64,000 bases of DNA from JAWLEP01 sp964553045 (GTDB taxonomy: Bacteria > Fermentibacterota > Fermentibacteria > Fermentibacterales > JCC-6): assembly GCA_964553045.1 (NCBI GenBank), contig CAZKJG010000009.1:1-64000 (forward strand). Reading direction: 5' to 3'. The notes under the pieces are model-generated. The model searched no databases. It had not been told where the DNA came from and saw only the letters and a list, made by a program, of their open reading frames with translations. Shown here piece by piece: positions 47,049 through 55,705 of the stretch; position 1 is the stretch's first letter; each line of letters begins with the position of its first letter. A program made the position numbers and the translations under genes.

Positions 47049-50000
47049 TCATCCGTTCCCGTCGATGGCGCCGCTGAGCCACTCCAGGGCGGCTTCAGGT
47101 TCGCTGAGCATGCCGGGGAAGCCCTCGGCCAGCTCTCTCATCCTCCGGGCCGCCTCCGCGGCCCCGGTACTGTCGCCTCCGGCCAGGAGCACCCAGGACT
47201 CAAGGGACATCTGCAGGAGCCTGGTTCGAAGGTAGGACTCGGGCGACAGGGTCCGGGCCATTTCCAGCAGCTGAACCGCCCGATCGACCCTGTTCTTACT
47301 CGCCAGCAGCCGGCCGTAGCGCACCAGCTGCTCCAGCCTGGAGAGTGGGGCGCCGGTCGCTTCCCGCAGATAGGAGGCCTTTCGAAACAGCTCCTCGGAC
47401 TCATCGATCCTGCCGTCGCTCCTGGCCGTCTCGGCCAGGCCCTGGACCGCCATGCATCGAATGTCACCCGGCAGCTTGCCTTCCTCTCCGGTGTACACCT
47501 CCCGGTAACAGCCCTCCGCCGACTCCAGGTCCCCCATCGCATGGTGGATCCTGCCCATCTCGGCCAGGGTGCGGAAACGCTGCTGGTCGTTCGCCAGCCG
47601 CTCGAACACGGCCTTCGACCTTGCGCAGGCCTCCATGGCCCTGTCGTACCTGCCGATAAGGAAAAGGCCCTTGGCCTCCTCCCGGTCGGCCCTGGCCTCC
47701 AGAAGGGGGTTGTCGTCCTCTTCGGCCAGGTATCTGACCATTCGAATGTCGCTGCGGAAGCCCTCGCAGTCTCCATCCTGGGCCATCAGGGCAGCCCTGT
47801 TTAGCCGAAGCCTTCCCTCGAGACCCTTAAGCGATACCCGGCGGCAGATGTCAAGGGCCTCCTCGTACTCGCCCAGCGCCCTGTCCTTCTCCATTCTCAC
47901 GGCGGACAGGTAGGCGAGGTTCGCCAGGATCCCGGCCTCGGTCGTGTAGTTCTCCGACCTGCTCGCCAGATCCCGGGCCTCCTCGAACCTCTCCCTGGCC
48001 CCCCCGAGGTTGCCGCGCTCCACCTCGAGGCCACCTATGTTGCACAGAAGCGGGCCCTCCATGAGGGCCGCGCCCTGGGCCCTGGCCATCTCCAGGGCGC
48101 TCTCGGTCACCCGTACCGCCTCGTCCACCCTGCCCCGCGCCCGCAGCAGCGGGCCCATGGAGCCCAGAATGGGAACCTCCAGGCCCGCCAGCCTCTTTCT
48201 CCGGGCTATGAAAAGGGCCTTCTCGAGAGCCTGCTGGGCCCGGTCGTATTCGCTGCGGTCGAAGTGTATCTGTCCGATCATCCGAAGGTACTCGCACTCC
48301 CGAAAGGAATCACCGATGGCCCGGGTGAGGGCCAGCCCCCTGGTGGCGTGTTCCAGGGCCAGCTCCTGGTTTCCCGAGCTCCTGGCGAACCCGGCCATGC
48401 CGTAGAGCACCTTGGCCTCCATCTGCTTGAGCCCGTGGTCCCGGCTTATGGACAGGGCCTGCCTGTAGAGGCCCATGGCCGCCTCGGAGTCCAGTATCTT
48501 CTCGCTGATGCCCGCCAGCGCGGTGGTGGTCCTGGCCAGATCCACGTCCCGCCCCAGGTCCCTCCATATCTCCGAGGCCTGGCGCATCATGTCCGCCGCC
48601 AGCCGTGCGTCGCCCGCCATGCGCTCCACCGAGGACAGCGCCTCCAGGGACCTGGCCCGCAGCTGCTCCAGGGCTCCCCGGCGGGCGATGTCGAGGGAGG
48701 AGAGTATTCGGCGGCGGGCCCCGGCCAGCTCGCCCTTCCTGTACAGGTGTCTTCCCCACTGCAGTTCCACCTCGGCCAGCCAGGCCGGATTCATGCTTTC
48801 CTCGGCCATCAGTGACATCTTCTCCAGCTCGTCGGCCTCCCGCACCAGGTCGGAGCGGATTCCGTGAATCCTGCGGCGGCAGCGCAGCACCTCCCAGTCC
48901 ACCAGGAACCTGGCGCTCTCGCTCACTTCCCGCAGCCAACGCTCCACGCGGGAAAGCCACTCCTCGGCCTGGTCCAGCTCACCCCGCTGCACGAAGCCGT
49001 TTGTGGCCCTGATGGCCAGCGGTATGGCCTTGTCCATCTCGCCCGCCATGGCCCAGTGACGGGCTATGCCGGCGGCCCGATCCTCCAGGTTTTGCGAGTA
49101 GAGGTCCTCCATGATGGAGGCCACCCTGGCGTGCAGCCTCCGCCTGCCGCTGTGGAGTATGGTGTCGTAGGCGGCCTCGCGAACCATGCTGTGGCTGAAC
49201 TCGTAGGTCTCGCCGTTTTTGCGCCGGATCAGGCCGGTTCGCCCCAGGGCCTCCAGCACGGGGAATACGGGATGCGGCATCTCCATGTCCCTGGCCAGCC
49301 TCGCCAGAAACCGGGCGGAGAAGCGCTCGTCGATCACCGATGCCAGCTGCAGAAGCTGACGCATGGGCTCTCCCTGCCGACCTATCCTGTCGATGAGTAT
49401 GCCCTGAACCCCCGGGGATGGGTCGGAGAAGAAATCGCTGTCCTGGATCAGACATCCGCCGGAGGCCAGGGGCACTATCACGGCGGTCTCCACCAGCGAG
49501 TACACGAGCTCCTGGAGATGGAAGGGGTTTCCGTCGCAGGAGGAGATCAGGTAGTCGGCCAGCTCGCCCGGAATCTCGCCGCCCCCCAGCATTCCACAGG
49601 CCAGATCCAGCATCATCTCCTCCGGGAGGGGACCCAGATCGATCCTGATCCGAAGCTCCAGGGCCCCCTCGCCCTCAAGTCCCATGGGCTCCCGGGAGGT
49701 GACCACTATCAGGGCCCGGCCACGCTCCGGAGGACGCTCGAGCAGGGCCTCCAGGATGTCCATGGAGGTCCGGTCAATCCAGTGCAGGTTGTCGAGGAAC
49801 AGCACCAGGCCGCCCGGCAGCGAGGCCAGCGCCTCCACCAGGCAGCGCACGGCCAGACCTGTCCCCGTCTTGCGGGTGGTCTCGTCGAGCATGGAGACCC
49901 GGGCCTCCCCCACCAGGGCTTCCAGGTAGGGCAGGCCGTCCCGCAGGAAGGGTATATCCACCTTCTCCTCCAGGAGGGACAGCAGCCTGGACACCGAGGT

Positions 50001-50945
50001 CCGGACCGGTGCCAGGCCCTCCCGCCTGAGCACGTCCCTGAGGACCGAGGCCCATGTCCCGTAGGGTATGTTGCCGAAGTGCACGGCCCGTCCCCGGATG
50101 AAGGCCGGCGGGGTCTCCCGGCGCTCCAGCCGTGCCTCCATCTCCTCTACCAGACGGGTCTTGCCAATTCCCATCTCCCCGCATACCCAGGCCAGGGTAG
50201 TCAGGCCCCTCTCGGGATCCGCCATGGCTCTGCCATAGGCGTCCATGAGCAGTTCCAGCTCGTTCTCCCGGTCGACCATGTCGGGCCAGCTGAGGTCCAG
50301 AAGCCGGTCGAGGCCCGACACCCTTTCCCTTCCGGACTCCAGGGGGCTGTAAAGGGGACCCGGGAGCGAGGAATCTGAGTCCACCCTTCTCCAGGAGAAG
50401 AAGTCCCCGCACTTGTCGCGGCAGGCTGCGGTCACCATGACCTCACCTGTTCCACAGGCCGACAGAACCTCCAGGGACCCCTCCACCGCCTTCTTCCGGC
50501 CTTCGTCGTCCGCTCCCCGAGCCGAGCAGTCCAGGCCCGCGGAGAGGATGAGCTCGCCGTCGTCGAGATGCTCGCTCACATGGTCCATGGCCCGGGACAT
50601 CCGCAGGGCGGTTGAGAGGGCCACGGCGGCATGGGTCTCGCCCCCCCGATGACCGCTGAACAGCAGCACAACGGCCCCGGATTCGGACGGGTCCGGGGCC
50701 TCGACAGCACCCCTGGATTCGCCTAGAGTAACGAGCATGTTGGAGATGGTGTCTCTGAGCGACTCGAGCTCGGCGGGCCTCAGCTGCCCCTGCAGCGCGT
50801 CGAGGCCCGTCAACATCAGGGCCGCGGCAGTGACCCCGGAATCCGGTGGGGACCTGTCGGCGCAGGTCCCCCGGTCAGAAAGCGCGTAGAGGCTGGAGAG
50901 GCGTTCGAGGTCCTGGAGTATTAGATCATGAACGTTCTCTTCCAA
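47049..50945 (-). CDS. AAA ATPase/TPR regulator with remnant cyclase domain
   Basis: A 1298-residue protein with the order of class III cyclase-AAA-TPR proteins. Residues 90-187 look like a shrunken adenylate cyclase domain: AVVLLFSGHRGG occupies the place of the usual VLFADLVG and lacks its metal-binding Asp, and EVMVTAACRDKCGDFF fits the cyclase end, while the middle is missing. Next is an AAA_16-type ATPase (Walker A GEMGIGKT at 256-263, Walker B LVLFLDNLHWID). About 600 residues of TPR-like helical repeats follow, e.g. YDRAQQALEKALFIARRK. No DNA-binding end is seen. The TTG start has AGGTGG upstream. It diverges from a long GreA and is a probable sensor/scaffold; the signal is unknown. 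Confidence 0.85.
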   Translation of the reverse strand: MEENVHDLILQDLERLSSLYALSDRGTCADRSPPDSGVTAAALMLTGLDALQGQLRPAELESLRDTISNMLVTLGESRGAVEAPDPSESGAVVLLFSGHRGGETHAAVALSTALRMSRAMDHVSEHLDDGELILSAGLDCSARGADDEGRKKAVEGSLEVLSACGTGEVMVTAACRDKCGDFFSWRRVDSDSSLPGPLYSPLESGRERVSGLDRLLDLSWPDMVDRENELELLMDAYGRAMADPERGLTTLAWVCGEMGIGKTRLVEEMEARLERRETPPAFIRGRAVHFGNIPYGTWASVLRDVLRREGLAPVRTSVSRLLSLLEEKVDIPFLRDGLPYLEALVGEARVSMLDETTRKTGTGLAVRCLVEALASLPGGLVLFLDNLHWIDRTSMDILEALLERPPERGRALIVVTSREPMGLEGEGALELRIRIDLGPLPEEMMLDLACGMLGGGEIPGELADYLISSCDGNPFHLQELVYSLVETAVIVPLASGGCLIQDSDFFSDPSPGVQGILIDRIGRQGEPMRQLLQLASVIDERFSARFLARLARDMEMPHPVFPVLEALGRTGLIRRKNGETYEFSHSMVREAAYDTILHSGRRRLHARVASIMEDLYSQNLEDRAAGIARHWAMAGEMDKAIPLAIRATNGFVQRGELDQAEEWLSRVERWLREVSESARFLVDWEVLRCRRRIHGIRSDLVREADELEKMSLMAEESMNPAWLAEVELQWGRHLYRKGELAGARRRILSSLDIARRGALEQLRARSLEALSSVERMAGDARLAADMMRQASEIWRDLGRDVDLARTTTALAGISEKILDSEAAMGLYRQALSISRDHGLKQMEAKVLYGMAGFARSSGNQELALEHATRGLALTRAIGDSFRECEYLRMIGQIHFDRSEYDRAQQALEKALFIARRKRLAGLEVPILGSMGPLLRARGRVDEAVRVTESALEMARAQGAALMEGPLLCNIGGLEVERGNLGGARERFEEARDLASRSENYTTEAGILANLAYLSAVRMEKDRALGEYEEALDICRRVSLKGLEGRLRLNRAALMAQDGDCEGFRSDIRMVRYLAEEDDNPLLEARADREEAKGLFLIGRYDRAMEACARSKAVFERLANDQQRFRTLAEMGRIHHAMGDLESAEGCYREVYTGEEGKLPGDIRCMAVQGLAETARSDGRIDESEELFRKASYLREATGAPLSRLEQLVRYGRLLASKNRVDRAVQLLEMARTLSPESYLRTRLLQMSLESWVLLAGGDSTGAAEAARRMRELAEGFPGMLSEPEAALEWLSGAIDGNG

Positions 50946-51046
50946 CGCACCACCTGATTTCCCTCAACAATTTGAACCGGCTCGAGCATTTGTTATACTA
51001 TTAAATAAATCAGCCCAATACCATTATGTACATCTGAGGAGGCGAT
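50946..51046. promoter_or_regulatory. AT-rich divergent promoter region between the AAA/TPR gene and greA
   Basis: On the plus strand TTGAAC (50972-50977), a 16-base spacer and TATACT (50994-50999) form a good promoter for the greA-like gene. The minus-strand promoter is less clear; TTGGGC with TATAAC 15 bases away is a weak candidate. The overlap of the two means a bound regulator could switch both. Confidence 0.6.
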
Positions 51047-53134
51047 TTGTCCAGCCTGAAACACATTGCGGCGGGAGGCAGCCACTCCGACCTGGAGGAC
51101 TCATGGCTCGAGGAGCTGGGGGGCTCGCCCGACGCCGACGTGATGACCGCGGCCCTTGAGAGCCTTCTGCGCTCCGGCGATCCCGGTGCTGCCGAGCTGG
51201 CCGGCAGCCTGCTCTCGGTTGCCCTCGAGGAGCTCGAGGAAAACGGAAGTCCGGCTCTGGAACCGCTGCTGAAGAGTTCGGCCGAACTCTTCGATTCCTC
51301 GGAGCGGCTGCGGTCCATGCTTCTGGATCATCTCAGGGACGAGTACCTGACTTACGAGCCGCTGGAACGGATGATAGACCTCAGCGGCCTGGGGCGCGGA
51401 GGCAGCATCAGGAGAGGCTGGAGGGAGCTGCAGCAGCTGCTCCGCTACAGAAAGGGGGCCTTCGTCCTGCATGAGCGCTTCGGGCCGGGGGAGATACTCC
51501 GGATCAGGCGGGCCTCGGCAACCGTTGACTTTCAGAAGGCGTCCGATCACGACATGGAGCTCAAGGCCCTGCTGGATACAACCAGGCCCATTGCCGAAGA
51601 CTCCCTCATGGTGCTTCGCTGGAAACGCCCCCGTGAGCTGGCCGGACTGGTCGAGCAGCGGCCCGACCGGCTGCTGGAAAAGCTTCTCGACGAGAACGGG
51701 GGCGAGGTGTCCGAGAACCTGCTCACCCCCCTGCTCGAGGGGCTCGATGTAAGACCCAGAACGCTCTGGAAGGGGTTGCGCGGCCTGGCGAAAGCCAGCC
51801 CGAACATGATGGACCTGGGCGACTCCATCGGACGGATCCCGTCGGAAGATCTGGCCGGAGCCGCCCGCCGAGCTCTTCTGGACTCCCGGGAGCCGCTGGC
51901 CGACAGGGTCAACAGGCTGGAGGCCATACTGTCCTCCGACCACGACCGCAGCATTGCCGGCGCCGCGGCCGGGGAGCTGGCCCGGAAGGCGGCGGGGCTG
52001 AAGACCCCCGAGACCGGGGCGCGCTGGGAGGCGGTGTGGCTTCTGGCCCGGGCCGCGGGGAAGGGCCTGGAGCTTCCGCCGGTGGAGGGTACGGCGGCGA
52101 GGGCCGTTCGCGCCCTGGGCGAGATATCCCGGGGCGACTGCGCCAGGGACTACGTGCGGGCCCTGGCGGAGACCCTTCCCGGGCAGGAGGCCGTGAGCCT
52201 TCTCAGGCAGCTCGGCTCCAAGAGGAGGGAGTGGCTGCTGGATGCCCTGGCTTCCGGCCGGATTGAGCTGGCGGTCTCGGCCCTGAGGGATCTGGCCGGA
52301 GACATGGGTGAGCCCGGTCTGTACATCTGGGCTGTGACCCAGGCGCTGGGACGGGGCCTGGCCGCCGAGGCCGGGCTGGAGGTGAACGGAGGCCTGGCAG
52401 CCGGGCTGCTGGAGGCAATAGGCTATGCCCGGGCCACCGAGCAGAGAAGGGCCGCCCGGCTGCTGGAGGGTGACCTGTCGGAGCAGCTGCATGCACACCT
52501 GTCCGACCTGGACACCCGCCGGCTGGCATCGCTGTCGCAGAAGCTGGAGAAGAGCGCGGCCGCCCACGAGTCGGGCCTTCTTCTCAGGGTTCGCAGGGAA
52601 CTCTCCAACAGGAGACGGTCGTCCACCTCCGCCAGGCGCCGCTTCTGGGAGGGAGACGCCATATTCGCCTCCACAGAGGCCATAGCCCGCAGGAGAAGGC
52701 AGGCCGAGCGCCTGGAGAAGGTGGAGATCCCGGCGGCAGCCGAGGCCGTCGGCGAGGCAGCCTCCCACGGCGATCTCTCCGAGAACGCCGAGTACGAGGC
52801 CGCCATGGAGCGCAGGGACATGCTGCTCTCCCGGCTGCGGGACTTCAAGGAGGAGCTTCGAAGGGTCAGGCCCTACCCGGTCTCGGACGTCTCCTCGTCG
52901 ATGTGCTCTCCGGGTACCGCGGTGGTCCTGGCCGGGGAAGACGGGGAGCGGGTGCGCTATCGGCTGGTTGGCCCCCTCGACGCTGCCCCGGAGAAGGGAG
53001 CGGTCAACTACCTCTCGCCCGTAGGCTCAGTGCTGCTGGGCCGCAGAAGGGGTGAAGAGGTGACGCTGCCGGGCAAAAGGCAGGCATGCGTGGTGGAGGA
53101 GATAGAGGTGCTTCCGGAGGTTCGCGGCGAATGA
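51047..53134 (+). CDS. Oversized GreA-type transcription factor
   Basis: A 695-residue protein. The last 150 residues match GreA/GreB: GEAASHGDLSENAEYEAAMERRDML is the coiled-coil tip with the Asp/Glu that reaches into the RNA polymerase channel and stimulates cleavage of backtracked RNA, followed by the FKBP-like domain (GTAVVLAGEDGERVRYRLVG). The first 540 residues are helical with no clear homology. Chlamydiae carry a similarly long GreA with an N-terminal extension, so this may be the main GreA or a paralogue. The TTG start has GAGGAGG 4 bases before it and a good promoter. It overlaps the zinc-ribbon gene by four bases. Confidence 0.85.
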   Translation: MSSLKHIAAGGSHSDLEDSWLEELGGSPDADVMTAALESLLRSGDPGAAELAGSLLSVALEELEENGSPALEPLLKSSAELFDSSERLRSMLLDHLRDEYLTYEPLERMIDLSGLGRGGSIRRGWRELQQLLRYRKGAFVLHERFGPGEILRIRRASATVDFQKASDHDMELKALLDTTRPIAEDSLMVLRWKRPRELAGLVEQRPDRLLEKLLDENGGEVSENLLTPLLEGLDVRPRTLWKGLRGLAKASPNMMDLGDSIGRIPSEDLAGAARRALLDSREPLADRVNRLEAILSSDHDRSIAGAAAGELARKAAGLKTPETGARWEAVWLLARAAGKGLELPPVEGTAARAVRALGEISRGDCARDYVRALAETLPGQEAVSLLRQLGSKRREWLLDALASGRIELAVSALRDLAGDMGEPGLYIWAVTQALGRGLAAEAGLEVNGGLAAGLLEAIGYARATEQRRAARLLEGDLSEQLHAHLSDLDTRRLASLSQKLEKSAAAHESGLLLRVRRELSNRRRSSTSARRRFWEGDAIFASTEAIARRRRQAERLEKVEIPAAAEAVGEAASHGDLSENAEYEAAMERRDMLLSRLRDFKEELRRVRPYPVSDVSSSMCSPGTAVVLAGEDGERVRYRLVGPLDAAPEKGAVNYLSPVGSVLLGRRRGEEVTLPGKRQACVVEEIEVLPEVRGE

Positions 53135-53427
53135 TCTGCCGCAAGTGCGGGGCCGGCCACGAGGCAACGCCGGGGTTCAAGGCCGTATGCGACAGCTGCG
53201 GCGCGTGGCTGCACTGCTGCCTGCAGTGCAGGCTGTACAACGCCCGGGCGGGTCGTTGCACCTCGTCCACCACTGACCCAGTAAGGGACCGTGACTACAT
53301 GAACTACTGCGAGGAGTTCCAGCCGGCCTCCGAGCCGCCGAAGACGGAGGACGGCAACGGGTCCGCCCGCGGGCGGTTCATGGAGCTCTTCGAAACAGGC
53401 GGGGAGAAGGAGGGCGACGATGGCTGA
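53131..53427 (+). CDS. Small zinc-ribbon protein
   Basis: A 98-residue protein with nine cysteines, largely in CxxC pairs: CRKCGAGHE, CDSCGAWLHCCLQCRLY, and later YCEEF. The arrangement suggests at least one treble-clef or ribbon zinc site. I do not recognise a family; similar short proteins are often next to Gre-like factors. The ATG overlaps the greA-like stop by four bases, and the following sulfotransferase overlaps its stop by eight, so it is in the same operon. A role in binding nucleic acid or RNA polymerase is possible but unsupported. Confidence 0.7.
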   Translation: MICRKCGAGHEATPGFKAVCDSCGAWLHCCLQCRLYNARAGRCTSSTTDPVRDRDYMNYCEEFQPASEPPKTEDGNGSARGRFMELFETGGEKEGDDG

Positions 53428-54235
53428 CGGGGCCTCCGCTCTGCGGCGTTTCGTCTCCGACATGCTGAAGCCCTGGCTTCATCCCAGGCGCTTCCATGCC
53501 TACGGCGTCGGGGCGATGAAGACCGGGACCAGCTCCCTGGGGTCAATGCTCGGAGACAGCTGCCGCTCACTCCATGAGCCCCAGCCCCGGGAGCTGGCGC
53601 GGCATATCGAGGAACGCACCCCGAACCCCTCCCGCTTCCTTCGAAGGAGGGACCGCCGCCTATGGCTGGAGATGGAGTCGAACCACCTTCTCGCATACTT
53701 CATCGACAACCTTCTCGAACTGTTTCCGAAGGCCCTCTTCATCCTGACCGTGAGGGACTGTTACACCTGGCTGGGATCGTACATCAACCATCATCTGACA
53801 CACGACGATACCAAGGACTTCTGGAAGCGGATGAGAGAGGTTCACTTCGGTCCCAGGAAGGGCTACAGCGAGTTCGAGAAGCCCCTGAAGAGACGGGGGC
53901 TCTACCCTCTCGACGGATACCTCTCCTACTGGACATGGCACAACCGCCAGGTACTGGAGACGGTCCCGTCCGACCGGCTTCTGGTGGTCAAAACGCCCGA
54001 GATCACCGCCCGCGGCGGGGAGATAGCGGACTTCCTGGGCATTCCGAGGGAGGCGGTGAGCCTGTCGAGGTCCCACGTCAACAGGGCCAGAAGGTACGAG
54101 GACGTGGTCCACGAACTGGACCCGGGATTCTTTGCCGAGCAGGCCGGTAAGATCTGTGGACCATTGATGGCCAGGCTGTTCCCCGAGATAGACGGGCCGG
54201 AGACGGCCTTCCAACTGCGGGAAGCGGGGCGATGA
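53420..54235 (+). CDS. Sulfotransferase family protein
   Basis: A 271-residue cytoplasmic sulfotransferase. The PAPS 5'-phosphosulfate loop is GAMKTGTSSLGS (about residues 31-42), and the 3'-phosphate site is likely the segment around RDCYTWLGSY, as in the heparan-sulfate-type/Stf0 families. It may transfer sulfate to a sugar of the surface glycan. The gene starts eight bases inside the zinc-ribbon gene and shares four bases with the O-antigen ligase gene, a direct operon link. Sulfated capsule or O-antigen remains inference. No PAPS synthesis genes are in the window. Confidence 0.87.
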   Translation: MADGASALRRFVSDMLKPWLHPRRFHAYGVGAMKTGTSSLGSMLGDSCRSLHEPQPRELARHIEERTPNPSRFLRRRDRRLWLEMESNHLLAYFIDNLLELFPKALFILTVRDCYTWLGSYINHHLTHDDTKDFWKRMREVHFGPRKGYSEFEKPLKRRGLYPLDGYLSYWTWHNRQVLETVPSDRLLVVKTPEITARGGEIADFLGIPREAVSLSRSHVNRARRYEDVVHELDPGFFAEQAGKICGPLMARLFPEIDGPETAFQLREAGR

Positions 54236-55692
54236 CGCCCCGGGACCGGGCTGCGGGACCCATGATACCGCAGCTCTACCACCTCACCTGGAAGAGGGCC
54301 CTGACCATCCTGCTTGTCGCATGCGTCTTCCTCCTGATGCGCATGTGGATGCTTCCGACGCTCTGGATCAGGTTCGCGCTGGGGGCCCTCGGCATATCGG
54401 CCTTCGTTCTGACTTTGCCCAGGTCCCGGGTGATGGTTCTGCTGGCGCCGATAGTGTTTACCGCCACATCCACCTTCACCTTCGATTGGGGGTCTTTTTA
54501 CCCTTCGGCGCCCAAGATCATAATGGCCGGGATTCTGGTGTTCTACATCCTCGAAAAGGTCGTCTGGAACGAGTCCCCGCCCCTTCGAACGCCGCAGATG
54601 AAGCTGCTCGGGCTGTTCGTGCTGACGCTGGCGGTCAGCTGCGTCACGTCCATCCACCTCATCGGCCAGCACCCGCTCAACGCAGTGCGGGAGGCCCTCA
54701 CCTACATCACGTTCGCTCCGCTGATGATCATGGTGGCCGATCTTTTCTCGACGCGAAGGAGCCTTGCCGCGATGACGGCGGTGCTGATCGCCGTATACTT
54801 CGCCGCCGCCCTGGTGGGCGTCCTCGAGTACAACACGGCGACCACTTTCTATCGAACGGACATGGGCATAGGCTACGTCTTCAGTACCAGGGTAGCCTCG
54901 ATCATGGGCAACCCCAACGTCTTCGCCGGCTACCTCGAGCTCACCACGCCCCTGGCGCTCGCCCTGGCGATCTACCACCGAAGAACGTGGGTACGCGTTT
55001 CCGCCCTGGCGATCACGATAGCAGGGGTCCTCAGCACCCTGTACACCTTCTCCAGGGGCGGACTGATCTCCCTGGTCATCGGCTGCGGTATCGTGCTCTT
55101 CTACCGATTCCGCCGCAGAATCTGGGTACCGGTCACCGTGCTGATCGTATTCGTGCTGTTCCTGGGGGCCACTGCGGGAATATTCGAACGCCAGGTAAAC
55201 TTCTTCACCAACCCCACCGAGACCATCACACAGCCGACGCTACTGCACCGCTACTTCAGCTACCGCAGCGTCTTCCGGGAGTTCACCGAGAGCCCGCTGC
55301 TGGGGGAGGGATGGGGGGCAAGACCGTTCTTCTGGGGACGCACCCGGCTGTACAGCTTCTGGGAGATACGGCACACCGTCAGCCATGTCCAGATAGACAA
55401 GTTCGGAGGGCTCAACAGCTTCTACCTCACCTTCCTGGTGAAGGCGGGCCTGGTGGGCGCCATGGCGCTGCTGATCCTGCTGCTCATGGTGGCGACTACC
55501 TGCCTGCGGGCCATTCGACATGCCGATCCGATCTGGGGCATCGGCATAGCCGGAGGAATGGTGGCCTTCCTGGGGCATCAGACCATGGACAACTTCCTCC
55601 AATGGCACTTCGTGGCGCCCTTCTTCTGGATTCACCTCGGGCTGGCTACCGCAGCGGCGAGAGTGGGCTCCCATCGAAAAGGCGGGGCCTGA
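54232..55692 (+). CDS. O-antigen ligase/polymerase-like membrane protein
   Basis: A 486-residue integral membrane protein with about eleven transmembrane helices. It carries the Wzy_C-type periplasmic loop region (FGGLNSFYLTFLVKAG, ENPLLGEGWGARPF-like ESPLLGEGWGARPF), typical of WaaL, Wzy and PglL-like ligases/polymerases. It could polymerise or attach the surface glycan. The ATG overlaps the sulfotransferase stop by four bases. The gene converges with the flippase-like gene 13 bases later. Wzy and WaaL cannot be distinguished by sequence alone. Confidence 0.87.
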   Translation: MTPRDRAAGPMIPQLYHLTWKRALTILLVACVFLLMRMWMLPTLWIRFALGALGISAFVLTLPRSRVMVLLAPIVFTATSTFTFDWGSFYPSAPKIIMAGILVFYILEKVVWNESPPLRTPQMKLLGLFVLTLAVSCVTSIHLIGQHPLNAVREALTYITFAPLMIMVADLFSTRRSLAAMTAVLIAVYFAAALVGVLEYNTATTFYRTDMGIGYVFSTRVASIMGNPNVFAGYLELTTPLALALAIYHRRTWVRVSALAITIAGVLSTLYTFSRGGLISLVIGCGIVLFYRFRRRIWVPVTVLIVFVLFLGATAGIFERQVNFFTNPTETITQPTLLHRYFSYRSVFREFTESPLLGEGWGARPFFWGRTRLYSFWEIRHTVSHVQIDKFGGLNSFYLTFLVKAGLVGAMALLILLLMVATTCLRAIRHADPIWGIGIAGGMVAFLGHQTMDNFLQWHFVAPFFWIHLGLATAAARVGSHRKGGA

Positions 55693-55705
55693 GCGGGCTC
55701 CATCC

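Noticed and set aside
48864..50378. 504-codon plus-strand frame opposite the AAA/TPR gene
   Set aside because: Low-complexity shadow of the real gene.
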